Below the pieces are notes generated by a model. It did no database searches. It was not told where the DNA came from and saw nothing but the letters and a program-made list of their open reading frames with translations. The translations under genes were made by a program, and so were the position numbers. A stretch of DNA of 64,000 nt from Bog-473 sp963726005. GTDB lineage: Bacteria; Actinomycetota; Acidimicrobiia; Acidimicrobiales; RAAP-2. Where the stretch lies: contig CAVSAT010000012.1 in assembly GCA_963726005.1 (NCBI GenBank), positions 248,001-312,000 on the forward strand, written 5' to 3'. Shown in pieces: positions 27,202 to 35,662 of the stretch (positions are counted from its first letter, which is position 1; each line of letters begins with the position of its first letter).

Positions 27202-27656
27202 TCGTCGTCGAGGCCGCCGCATCCGTGGACGACGACCTCTGTGCGGCGGTGGCGCTGCTGGTGCCACAGCTCTCGCGGTCCTCGCCGCCACCGACCCGCG
27301 CCCAGCTCGAAGGCATCGTCGCCGCGCCCGGCAACACGCTCTTCCTCGCCCGTGATGGTGGTCGCATCGTCGGCATGCTGACCCTGGTCGTGTTCGCGAT
27401 CCCGACCGCGGTCCGGGCTTGGATCGAGGACGTGGTCGTCGACGAGGGCTCCCGGGGCAGCGGTGTCGCCGCCGCCCTCGTTCAGGCCGCGCTCGACCGG
27501 GCCGGCGCCCGGGGCGCACGCACGGTCGATCTCACCTCGAGGCCCGACCGCGAAGTCGCCAACCGCCTCTACGTGCGCATGGGGTTCGAGCGCAGGGAGA
27601 CCAACGTCTACCGTTACCAACAACCCCCCGACGCGACGACCGCCGCTCCTGCCTGA
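27198..27656 (+). CDS. GNAT-family N-acetyltransferase
   Basis: A 152-aa acetyltransferase: AWIEDVVVDEGSRGSGVAAALVQAALDRA carries the acetyl-CoA-binding R/Q-x-x-G-x-A loop (about residues 85-100), and LYVRMGFERRETNVYRY is the usual final strand. The GTG overlaps the nudix stop (GTGA), so the two are an operon. Substrate unknown. A longer start at 27174 would overlap the nudix gene by 28 bases and adds residues not typical of GNAT. Confidence 0.85.
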   Translation: MIVVEAAASVDDDLCAAVALLVPQLSRSSPPPTRAQLEGIVAAPGNTLFLARDGGRIVGMLTLVVFAIPTAVRAWIEDVVVDEGSRGSGVAAALVQAALDRAGARGARTVDLTSRPDREVANRLYVRMGFERRETNVYRYQQPPDATTAAPA

Positions 27657-27662
27657 GGCAGG
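27648..27662 (+). terminator. Hairpin over the GNAT stop codon
   Basis: CCTGCC-TGA-GGCAGG: the stop codon is the loop of a perfect 6-bp stem. Possible terminator or mRNA end structure; no T tract. Confidence 0.4.
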
Positions 27663-27753
27663 CGCGCCGACGACCAGGCGGACGGGATCCGCCCTTCGCG
27701 CCGCGGGGCTCCGCGTCGCCTGAAATTCTGCCCGGGGAGACGCGGAGGTTGTC

Positions 27754-29292
27754 ATGAGCGGCAACGGATGGCAGGGCCGCAACTGGGTGCTCGCCGCAAT
27801 GATCTTCGCGGTCTCCATGACGTTCATCGATCAGACGATCGTCTCCATCGCCGTGCCGAACATCCAGCGCGAGTTGGGCTTGACGTCGACCGGGGTCCAA
27901 TGGGTCGTGAACGCGTACCTCATCGCTCTGGCGGCGCTGTTCGCCCTGGGCGGCCGGCTGTCGGACATCTTCGGCCACACCAAGATGTGCGTGATCGGTG
28001 TGATCGTCTTCGTCGGGGCCTCCACCATGTGCGGCTTCACGCCGAAGGGGACCTACGCCGAGGCCTGGATCGTCGGCTTCCGCGCGGTGCAAGGTGCCGG
28101 CGGCGCCCTCATGTTCCCAGCGGCCCTCGCCATCGTCGTCAACACGTTCCCGCTGCGCGAGCGGGGTAAGGCGCTCGCTCTCTTCTTCGGCATCGCCGGG
28201 GGCCTGACCGCGCTCGGACCGATTCTCGGCGGCTATCTGACCGAATGGACCTGGCGGGCCATCTTCTGGGTGAACATCCCTGTCGCCCTGATCGCGCTGG
28301 CGCTGATCGCCGCTTCGAAGCCGAAGACCGAGTACCGACGGGCACGCATCGACTACCTGGGCGCCGTGCTGATCGCGGCGGGCATCGGGCTGAGCATCTT
28401 CGGCCTGCAGCAGTCCGTCCCCTGGGGGTGGAGCAACCCGTGGACCTGGATCTGCATCGTCGGCGGCCTCACCATCATCGCGTTCTTCGTCTTCGTCGAG
28501 CTGCGAACCGAGTCACCGCTCATCGCCGTCACCATCTTTCGCATCCGCGCCTTCAGCGTCGAAAACGTGGTGCTGATGATCTCCATGATGGCCTTCATCC
28601 CCATCTTCTTCTTCTCCAGCGAGTACGCCCAGATCGCCCTGCACAAGACGGCGTCGGAGGCCGGGCTCTTCCTGCTCTTCTTCTTCCTCGGCTTCGTCGT
28701 CGCCGCCCAGATCGGCGGTCGCCTCCTCGACAGGGAAGGGGCCAAGCGCGCGGTCGTCGTCGGGTGCGCCATCGCGGCCATCGGATTCGGCTCGTGGGCC
28801 TCCAAGGCAACGGTCCTCGACTTCGGGCAGCAGCGGATCTGGGTCGTCGTGGCGGGGGCCGGCATGGGGATGATGCTCGGGCCGGCCAACACCGACGCGG
28901 TCAACCGGGCCGGGAACCTCTCGTACGGGGAGGCGACCGGCATCACCCAGACGATCCGCAACTACGGCGCCAGCCTCGGCCTGGCCGCGCTCGGCACCAT
29001 CCTCTTGACCACCTTTCGTTCGCACCTGACGGCCACGCTGAGCTCCATGGGTGTCCGCCACGCGGCGACGGTGGCCGACCGCATCTCGCAGTCTCAGCAG
29101 GGGAGCGGGTCGGTGTCGAGCATCCCGCACTACGTCTCGGTGGACTTCGCGCACGCCACCCAGGTGGTCCTCTACGTCATGTGCGGGATCATGGCCGCCG
29201 CCGGCGTGATCGCACTGTTCGGGCTTCAGCGCGGACGGCAGGAGACCGTGCCGCTCGATACAGAGCCCGTCCCCGAGGCCGCCGCGAGCTGA
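27754..29292 (+). CDS. MFS drug:proton antiporter, DHA2 (14-TMS) type
   Basis: A 512-aa inner-membrane transporter. Motif D1 region MTFIDQTIVSIAVPNIQREL sits in TM1, and GGRLSDIFGHTKM after TM2 is MFS motif A (normally G-x-LaD-r-x-GrkR). Motif C follows as GIAGGLTALGPILGGYLTEW. About 14 hydrophobic segments can be counted. It is probably a multidrug or lipid exporter of the EmrB/QacA group. No TetR-type regulator is adjacent; a lipoprotein gene follows on the same strand after 127 bases. Confidence 0.88.
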   Translation: MSGNGWQGRNWVLAAMIFAVSMTFIDQTIVSIAVPNIQRELGLTSTGVQWVVNAYLIALAALFALGGRLSDIFGHTKMCVIGVIVFVGASTMCGFTPKGTYAEAWIVGFRAVQGAGGALMFPAALAIVVNTFPLRERGKALALFFGIAGGLTALGPILGGYLTEWTWRAIFWVNIPVALIALALIAASKPKTEYRRARIDYLGAVLIAAGIGLSIFGLQQSVPWGWSNPWTWICIVGGLTIIAFFVFVELRTESPLIAVTIFRIRAFSVENVVLMISMMAFIPIFFFSSEYAQIALHKTASEAGLFLLFFFLGFVVAAQIGGRLLDREGAKRAVVVGCAIAAIGFGSWASKATVLDFGQQRIWVVVAGAGMGMMLGPANTDAVNRAGNLSYGEATGITQTIRNYGASLGLAALGTILLTTFRSHLTATLSSMGVRHAATVADRISQSQQGSGSVSSIPHYVSVDFAHATQVVLYVMCGIMAAAGVIALFGLQRGRQETVPLDTEPVPEAAAS

Positions 29293-29419
29293 ACGCGGTC
29301 GTCGCGGACGGCTCGTCCCGGTCGAGGGCGAGGGCATCCGCGCCTGCCGGTCGGACAGACCCGTAACCTTGCGGCCGGTTGCTCGTCTCTTCATGGGTGG
29401 TCGAGACAGGAGGCAGAGC

Positions 29420-30135
29420 GTGGCGCACCACTCCAGGAGCATCGGGTCCGTGGCGGCCGCCCTCGCGATGGTGGGGGTGCTCGCGACCGGGTGCAGCGTC
29501 GTCAGCAAGGTCCGCAACGCCGTGCACAACGTCGAGGGCAACAAGGCGACGATCGACTCGTTCACCCAGAATCTGCAATCTGGACAGAGCACGGCGTTCG
29601 CGGCCACCTACTCGACGACCGGCAGCGCGCCGGCCACCGTCGTGTACGCCGTCGATCCCTCCAGCGGCGGACTGGCCTTCCACGACACCCAGACGGGCGC
29701 CAACGCCTCCAACCTCCAGCTGATCGTGAACTCGTCCGGCGAGTACGCCTGCAGCCAGAGCGGCTCGGGAGCGGCCTGGTCCTGCGAGAAGCTCGGCCAG
29801 ACCGCCGCCGCCTCCCAGAACAAGATCTTCGACCTCTACACGCCGGCGCACTGGATCGGCTTCCTCAAGGGGGTCTCGCTCGTGGCCGGCCTGGCCGGCG
29901 ACAAGGTGACGTCATCGACCATGTCGCTCAACGGTTTCACCATGAACTGCGTCGACCTGGTCGCCCCGGGCGTGCCGGGGACGAGCACCGTCTGCAGCAC
30001 CTCGCAGGGCATACTCGGTTACGCGAAGGTCGCCTCGGACTCGACCAGCTTCCAGATCACGAACTATTCGACGTCGCCGTCCGCCTCCTGTTCCAGCTCC
30101 CGCCGGGAGCGACGGTGACCACGCCGACGACTTGA
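29420..30135 (+). CDS. Lipoprotein of unknown function (frameshift near C-terminus)
   Basis: The GTG at 29420 lies six bases after AGGAGG; an earlier in-frame start at 29369 lacks this. Residues 1-25 are a lipoprotein signal with lipobox LATGC, so the mature protein is tethered outside. The body is Ser/Thr/Ala-rich with YACSQSGSGAAWSCEKL, possibly a disulfide. The frame as written ends at 30118 in SSRRERR, while shifting back one base near 30087 gives SASLFQLPPGATVTTPTT and a stop at 30135, a far more plausible tail that resembles the proline-rich ends of similar lipoproteins. One C is probably missing in the CTCC run. Confidence 0.75.
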
Positions 30136-30170
30136 AGCCCTCCCGGACGTAACCGGGGCAAGATGACCGG

Positions 30171-31283
30171 ATGACCACCTTCATCACCCGCTACGACACG
30201 TCGGGTTCGGGCGTTCGCCTGGCCGTGAAGGACCTGATCGACATGGAGGGCGAGCCGACGACAGCCGGCTGCCGCGCCGTCGCGCGGCGTGCCCTGCCGG
30301 CGAGCAGCGATGCCGCGTGTCTGGCCGGCAGCCGTGCCGCCGGAGCGCGCATCGTGGGACGCACCAACCTGCACGAGCTGGCGCTCGGCGTGACCGGCGT
30401 GAACCCGTGGTACGGGACGCCGAAGAACCCGCTCGACCCACGGCTCGTCCCGGGCGGCTCGTCGAGCGGATCGGCGGTGGCGGTCGCCACACACGAAGCC
30501 GACGTCGCCTACGGCAGCGACACCGGCGGCTCGGTGCGCATTCCCTCCGCCTGCTGCGGCACGGCCGGTCTCAAGACGACGTGGGGTCGGATCTCCCTCG
30601 AGGGCGTCTGGCCGCTCTCTCCCAGCTTCGACACCGTCGGGCCGATGGCCCGCGACGTCGCGGGGCTCGTGACCGGCATGGAGCTGCTCGAGCCCGGCTT
30701 CACCGTCGCCGACACGGCGGCCGGCGTCACCATGGCCCGGTTGCCGATCGACGCCGAGCCCACCATCACGGCCGCCATCGACCGCGCACTCCAGCTCGCC
30801 GGTTGGGACTGCCGCGAACTGCCGGTGCCCGGGTGGGACGAGGCGACCGCGCAGGCCGGCCTCCTCCTCGTCGTCGAGGCGTGGCATTCCGACGCCGCCC
30901 TGGTGACCGACGACCCCGACGGTATCGGCGCCGACGTGCGCGGCCGGCTCCAGCTCGGTGCGGCCTTCGACGACGCCGTGGTGCGCGCCGCCTGGCAGGC
31001 CCAACGCGACTGGCAGGCCACGCTCGAGCGGATCTTCACCGAGGTCGACATCCTCGTCACCCCGACGCTCACGATCTTCCCGCCGCCCCTCGACGACGGG
31101 GACGACCTCCTCGTCTCTCGCTGCACCCTCCCGGTGAACCTGGCCGGGGTTCCGGCCCTCTCGCTTCCCGTGCCCACGGGCGGCCCACTGCCCGCAAGCA
31201 TCCAGTTGATCGGGCCCGCCGGGAGCGAGGAGCGGCTGCTCGCGGCGGGTGCCCAGCTCGAGGCTGCGGTCGCCGCCGGCTGA
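30171..31283 (+). CDS. Amidase signature family hydrolase
   Basis: A 370-aa Ser-cis-Ser-Lys hydrolase: catalytic Lys in AVKDLIDMEG (about residue 20), the Gly-Ser-rich GGSSSGSAVAVA near residue 90 with the cis-Ser, and the nucleophile Ser in DTGGSVRIP (about residue 120). It is shorter than GatA (about 480 aa) and lacks any GatB or GatC neighbour, so it is more likely a stand-alone amidase (for example of allophanate-hydrolase or indole-acetamide type) than part of tRNA amidotransferase. Substrate unknown. Confidence 0.88.
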   Translation: MTTFITRYDTSGSGVRLAVKDLIDMEGEPTTAGCRAVARRALPASSDAACLAGSRAAGARIVGRTNLHELALGVTGVNPWYGTPKNPLDPRLVPGGSSSGSAVAVATHEADVAYGSDTGGSVRIPSACCGTAGLKTTWGRISLEGVWPLSPSFDTVGPMARDVAGLVTGMELLEPGFTVADTAAGVTMARLPIDAEPTITAAIDRALQLAGWDCRELPVPGWDEATAQAGLLLVVEAWHSDAALVTDDPDGIGADVRGRLQLGAAFDDAVVRAAWQAQRDWQATLERIFTEVDILVTPTLTIFPPPLDDGDDLLVSRCTLPVNLAGVPALSLPVPTGGPLPASIQLIGPAGSEERLLAAGAQLEAAVAAG

Positions 31284-31360
31284 CCTCCCGGGGCGCTGGA
31301 GCCCGTTGGTCCTACTCCACCTCATCGAGGAGACAGCGCGCCACGCCTGCCCTGTACCGG

Positions 31361-32731
31361 TCAGCCCTCGGCCATTGTGGCCAGGATCTCGTCGATCATC
31401 GCCACCGTGGTGTCGGGGTGGAGGAAGGCGAAGCGGGCCACCGTCTCACCCTCCCAGGTCGTCGGCGTCACAAAGCCGATCTGGTCGTGGAGCAGGCGGG
31501 CCGACCAGGCGTCGTAGTCGTCCTTGCGCCATCCGGGCCGCCGGAAGAGCACGACTGACAGCCCGGGTTCGCGGACCAGCTCGACGTGGGGCGACGCGTC
31601 GACCCGCTCGGCGGCCCGCTGGGCGATGGCGAGGCCCGCTTCCACCGCGTCGCGGTAGGCGTCGAGGCCGTTGACGGCCATGGAGAACCACAGCGGCAGC
31701 CCACGGGCCCGCCGCGTCAGGTGGAAGGCGTAGTCGCTCGGGTTCCACTCGTCGGGGTTGTCGCTGTGCAGCACCTCAAGGTACTGCGCGTCCTGGGTGT
31801 GGACGGCCTTGGCCAGGTTGGGCCTGCGGTAGACGAGGGCGGCGCAGTCGAAGGGCGCGAAGAGCCACTTGTGCGGGTCGACGATGAAGGAGTCCGCCCG
31901 CTCGAACCCGGCGAACTGGGCACGCGTCGTCGGCGCGAACAGGGCCGCCGCACCGCCGTAGGCACCGTCGATGTGGAACCACAGGGAGTGCTCGACGGCC
32001 ACGTCGGCCACCCCCGCCAGATCATCGACGATGCCGGCGTTCGTGGTCCCTGCCGTGGCCACGACCCCGATGACGTCGTCGCGCCGTGGGTCGTCACGCA
32101 GCGCCGCCCGGAGAGCCTCCCCGGTGAGGCGATGGTCACGCGTGGGCACCGTCAGCATCCCGACGCCGAGCACCTGGAGCGCCTTGCCGACGGACGAGTG
32201 GGCGTCGTCGCTCAGGGCCACGAGCGGGTGCCGCGGGGCTTCGGCGTGGCGTCGGTGCGCCGCGGTGTCGTGGGCCACCATGAGCGCCGACAGGTTGCCG
32301 GCGGACCCGCCGGCCACGAAGCAGCCCCCGGCGCTCTCGGGAAAGCCGGCCTGCGCCGCCAGCACGGCGAGGGCCTGGTTCTCGGCGACGACGACCCCCG
32401 CCGCCTCGAGCCACGAGGTGCCGTGCAGCGACGAGCACGAGACGAACATGTCGAAGAGGAGCGACGCCTTGGTGGGTGCGGCCGGGATGAACGACAAGAA
32501 GCGAGGGCTGTCGCACGAAACGACCGCCGTCGCGAGCTTGTCGACGAAGAGCTTCAGCACGTGCGCCGCGTCGTTCCCCTCCGGACGCATCAGGCCGTCC
32601 AGCTCGGAGTGGAGCGACTCCACCAGTCCACCGAAGTCCAGCGCAACGGGGTTCATGGAGAGCCGCTCGCGGCAGGCGGCGAAGATCAGCTCCGCCATCG
32701 CATCGTCGTAGTGGAACATGTCGGCGGGCAT
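31361..32731 (-). CDS. PLP-dependent group II amino acid decarboxylase
   Basis: A 456-aa enzyme of the aromatic-amino-acid/glutamate decarboxylase family. GGSAGNL at about 141-147, VATAGTTNAGIVDD near 224, HIDGAYGG near 253 (PLP pyridine-contacting Asp) and DPHKWL with the Schiff-base Lys288 are all present. ATG overlaps the larC stop as TGATG, making this the third gene of a larB-larC-decarboxylase unit. Sequence does not show whether it uses Tyr, Trp, Glu, Asp or another substrate. Its coupling to nickel-pincer cofactor genes is unexplained. Confidence 0.9.
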   Translation of the reverse strand: MPADMFHYDDAMAELIFAACRERLSMNPVALDFGGLVESLHSELDGLMRPEGNDAAHVLKLFVDKLATAVVSCDSPRFLSFIPAAPTKASLLFDMFVSCSSLHGTSWLEAAGVVVAENQALAVLAAQAGFPESAGGCFVAGGSAGNLSALMVAHDTAAHRRHAEAPRHPLVALSDDAHSSVGKALQVLGVGMLTVPTRDHRLTGEALRAALRDDPRRDDVIGVVATAGTTNAGIVDDLAGVADVAVEHSLWFHIDGAYGGAAALFAPTTRAQFAGFERADSFIVDPHKWLFAPFDCAALVYRRPNLAKAVHTQDAQYLEVLHSDNPDEWNPSDYAFHLTRRARGLPLWFSMAVNGLDAYRDAVEAGLAIAQRAAERVDASPHVELVREPGLSVVLFRRPGWRKDDYDAWSARLLHDQIGFVTPTTWEGETVARFAFLHPDTTVAMIDEILATMAEG

Positions 32732-33948
32732 CAGGCCGGTGATCCGTTCGGGTCGGGCGCGGCGCGCCGGGCGACACGCCAGGCCTCCTCCGCCCGGCTG
32801 GAGACCTCGTGCAACGAGGCCCCCGTCTTCGCGGCGACGGCCGCGACGTCGTCGAACTCCGCCTTGGCGCGCCCGCCGGTCACCTTCATCCGGACGCTGA
32901 TCCCGTCGACCGTGACCTGGTCCATGTGCCGGGCAAGTGGCCAGCGCTCGACGACGGTGGACCGCACTCCCATCGTCCCGGTGACCCGTTCGATCTCGGT
33001 GCGCAGTGCAGCGACCAGCGCGGCATCGGTCAGCACGTGCAAGACCTGGCCCGGGCGGCCCTTCTTCATCGTGACCGAGCTCACCCAGGCGTCGAGGGCG
33101 CCGGCCTCGAGGGCGGCCGCCACCGCGTGCCCCAGCTGTTCGCCCGTCACGTCGTCGAGATTGGTCTCGAGCACGACGGCGGGTTGGCCCGGACCGACGG
33201 CGGTCTGCCGGGCGCGCCGCCCGATCACGACCTGGGTGCAATTGGGCAGGTCGTCCATCTCCCCTGCGCCCCCACCGAAACCAGACGCGGTGATGGTCAT
33301 GTCGGGGAGCGGTCCGAACGAGGAGCACAACGCGGCGAGGAGTGCGGCCCCGGTCGGCGTCGTCAGCTCCAACCGGGTATCGCGTCCGTAGGTCGGGATG
33401 CCCTCGAGCAGGCGGATGGTGGCCGGGGCCGGGTTGGGAAGCCACCCGTGGGCGCTGCGCACGGTGCCGCTCCCCGTTGCCACCGCCGAGGCGCTCACCT
33501 CGTCGACCCCGAGCACTTCGAGTGCGGCCGCCGTCCCGACGACGTCGATGATCGCGTCGTGCCCGCCGACCTCGTGGAAGTGGACCTGCTCGACCGGGCG
33601 CCGGTGCAGCACCGACTCGACGGAGGCGAGCAAGCCGAACACGGCCAGCGCGCGTTGCGCCACCCTCGCCGGGAGGGCCGCCTCCTCGATCAGCGCCGTG
33701 ATCGCCCCATGGGTGCGGACGACCACGTCGTCGCCGGCGACGACCGCACGCGTGCAGGCGACGCCTCCCCGCATGCCCGTCTCGAACCGCAGGTCCCAAC
33801 CGGGAAGGGCGAGCCGGTCGAGCAGCCCGCGGACCTCGTCGACGTCCGCCCCGGCGTCGACGAGCGAGCCGAGGGCCATGTCGCCGGCAATGCCCGCGAA
33901 GCAGTGGAACCAGGCGACCGCCGGTGCGACGGGCTGGGGCTCGGTCAC
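32731..33948 (-). CDS. larC: Pyridinium-3,5-bisthiocarboxylic acid mononucleotide nickel chelatase LarC
   Basis: LarC inserts nickel into the dithio pincer nucleotide using CTP, finishing the NPN cofactor. The 405-aa protein begins WFHCFAGIAGDMALGSLVDAGAD, has the VHFHEVGGHDAIIDVVG block near residue 118, LELTTPTGAALLAAL and the C-terminal VLETNLDDVTGEQLGHAV and MKVTGGRAKAEFDDVAAVA segments. In Lactobacillus plantarum the gene is split by a programmed frameshift (larC1/larC2); here it is one continuous frame. The GTG start overlaps the larB stop. Confidence 0.93.
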   Translation of the reverse strand: MTEPQPVAPAVAWFHCFAGIAGDMALGSLVDAGADVDEVRGLLDRLALPGWDLRFETGMRGGVACTRAVVAGDDVVVRTHGAITALIEEAALPARVAQRALAVFGLLASVESVLHRRPVEQVHFHEVGGHDAIIDVVGTAAALEVLGVDEVSASAVATGSGTVRSAHGWLPNPAPATIRLLEGIPTYGRDTRLELTTPTGAALLAALCSSFGPLPDMTITASGFGGGAGEMDDLPNCTQVVIGRRARQTAVGPGQPAVVLETNLDDVTGEQLGHAVAAALEAGALDAWVSSVTMKKGRPGQVLHVLTDAALVAALRTEIERVTGTMGVRSTVVERWPLARHMDQVTVDGISVRMKVTGGRAKAEFDDVAAVAAKTGASLHEVSSRAEEAWRVARRAAPDPNGSPA

Positions 33949-34706
33949 GGCAACAAGCGGGCGATCGCACAGGCCGCGCCATACCCGTTGTCGATGCCGA
34001 CGACCGTGATGCCCGACGAGCAGGCGGAGAGCATGGACAGCAGCGCGGTGACGCCCTCGAGCGCAGCGCCGTAGCCGGTACTGGTGGGCACGGCGATCAC
34101 GGGCGCCGGCGTGAGCCCACCGACGACGCTGGCCAGGGCGCCCTCCATGCCCGCGATGACGACCACCGCGTCGGCCATCGCGATGGTGTCGAGCTCGGCC
34201 AACAACCGGTGCAGGCCGGCGACGCCGCAGTCGGCCAGCAAGGTGGGGACGAACCCGAGCGCGCCGAGCACAGCCGTGCACTCCGAGGCGACGGGGAGGT
34301 CCGCCGTGCCGGCCGTGATGACCACGACGGTGCCCGCCCGCCGGGGCGCCGGGCGGTAGACCACCGTCGAGAGGGCGCCGCTGTCCGAAATCGCGCCCGG
34401 GCCGAGACCGAGGCCCGCGGCGGCAGCCGACGCCGCCTTCATCTGCGGCTCCGTGGCCCGCGTGAGGAGCACGGGGCCGTCGCCCCCGCTGAGCAGCTCC
34501 GCGACGACGGCCGCACAGTGCTCCGGCGTCTTGCCGGGTCCGTACACCGCCTCGGGCATGCCGAGGCGCAGGTCGCGGTGGAGATCGACCCGTGCGAATC
34601 CCAGGTCGGTGAAGGGCAGCCTGCGCAGCTGCCGGACGGCGTCGTCGGGCGTGCAGTGTCCCGAGGCGACCTGCTCGACCAGCGCGCGCAGCGAAGAGGC
34701 GTCCAT
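33945..34706 (-). CDS. larB: Pyridinium-3,5-biscarboxylic acid mononucleotide synthase LarB
   Basis: LarB carboxylates and hydrolyses nicotinic acid adenine dinucleotide in the first step of NPN cofactor synthesis. The 253-aa protein has an N-terminal helical region (RALVEQVASGHCTPDDAVRQL), the segment RLGMPEAVYGPGKTPEHC, and a C-terminal PurE-like domain with VVVITAGTADLPVASE, AGMEGALASVVGGL and GIDNGYGAACA. ATG at 34706 was chosen; a TTG seven codons earlier is possible. It is divergent from pheA with only 23 bases between starts, so their promoters must overlap one another's coding regions or lie in that gap. Confidence 0.93.
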   Translation of the reverse strand: MDASSLRALVEQVASGHCTPDDAVRQLRRLPFTDLGFARVDLHRDLRLGMPEAVYGPGKTPEHCAAVVAELLSGGDGPVLLTRATEPQMKAASAAAAGLGLGPGAISDSGALSTVVYRPAPRRAGTVVVITAGTADLPVASECTAVLGALGFVPTLLADCGVAGLHRLLAELDTIAMADAVVVIAGMEGALASVVGGLTPAPVIAVPTSTGYGAALEGVTALLSMLSACSSGITVVGIDNGYGAACAIARLLP

Positions 34707-34729
34707 GACCTGCTCTATCCTGCCCAACT

Positions 34730-35662
34730 GTGAACCCCCCTGCGACCACGGTGGCCTACTTCGGCCCGGCGGCCACCTTCACCCAGGAGGCGTTGCTGAC
34801 CCAGGCCGACCTGGCGCGGGCCGATCTGACGTCGCTCGGTTCCATTCAGGGGGTCCTCGACGCCGTGGCGGGGGAGGAGTTCGACCTCGGATTCGTGCCC
34901 ATTGAGAACGGGATAGAGGGGACGGTCAGCGCCACCATCGACGGCTTGATCCACGACGTCGACCTCCACATCCAGCGCGAGGTGGTCATGGACATCCACC
35001 TCCACCTCATGGTCCGCCCGGGCAGCGGACTCGCCGACATCCGCTCCGTGTCGTCGTATCCGCACGCCCTCGCCCAGTGCCAGAAGTACCTGGCCCGTGA
35101 GCTTCCCAAGGCCGAACAGCGGGCGGCCAATTCCACCGCCGACGCCGCCCGGCTGCTGGGAGAGGCGGGCTCGGCGGACGAGGCCGCCATCGCACCACGA
35201 CTGGCGGCGGAACGCTACGGATTGACCATCATCGCGGAGGACGTGGAGGATCACCCCGACAACCAAACCCGCTTCGTCCTTGTCGCCAAGACCCTGATCC
35301 CGAAGCCGACGGGGCACGACAAGACCAGCATCGTGTGTTTCCAGCGCGCCGACCATCCCGGCAGCCTGCACGGCATTCTGGGCCAGTTCGCGGCGCGCAA
35401 CATCAACCTGACGAAGCTCGAGTCGCGGCCCACCAAGCAGGGTCTGGGCGACTACTGCTTCGTGATCGACCTCTCCGGCCATCTCGGAGACGAGGTCGTG
35501 GCCGATTGCCTGCGCGATCTCCACGCGGGCCTTGCCGGGGTGAAGTTCCTCGGCTCCTACCCCGCGGCGGGCGAACACGGGCCGGAGCAGAGGCGGCAGG
35601 CCGACGCTGCCTGGCAGGCCGCCGACGAGTGGCTGGGCGGGTTGCGCCGATCTATGGACTGA
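34730..35662 (+). CDS. pheA: Prephenate dehydratase PheA
   Basis: Converts prephenate to phenylpyruvate in phenylalanine synthesis. The 310-aa monofunctional enzyme begins VAYFGPAATFTQEA and has VPIENGIEGTVSATIDGL, the catalytic TRF in DNQTRFV (about residues 180-184), and a C-terminal ACT domain with PGSLHGIL and the phenylalanine-binding ESRPTKQGLGDY. GTG start. No chorismate mutase domain is fused. Regulation by phenylalanine feedback is expected from the ACT domain. Confidence 0.95.
   Translation: MNPPATTVAYFGPAATFTQEALLTQADLARADLTSLGSIQGVLDAVAGEEFDLGFVPIENGIEGTVSATIDGLIHDVDLHIQREVVMDIHLHLMVRPGSGLADIRSVSSYPHALAQCQKYLARELPKAEQRAANSTADAARLLGEAGSADEAAIAPRLAAERYGLTIIAEDVEDHPDNQTRFVLVAKTLIPKPTGHDKTSIVCFQRADHPGSLHGILGQFAARNINLTKLESRPTKQGLGDYCFVIDLSGHLGDEVVADCLRDLHAGLAGVKFLGSYPAAGEHGPEQRRQADAAWQAADEWLGGLRRSMD

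Noticed and set aside
30171..31283. GatA subunit of tRNA amidotransferase
   Set aside because: Too short and without gatB/gatC neighbours; a general amidase is the safer call.
31586..33391. 601-codon plus-strand frame opposite the decarboxylase and larC
   Set aside because: Both minus-strand genes are secure; no family features in the shadow.
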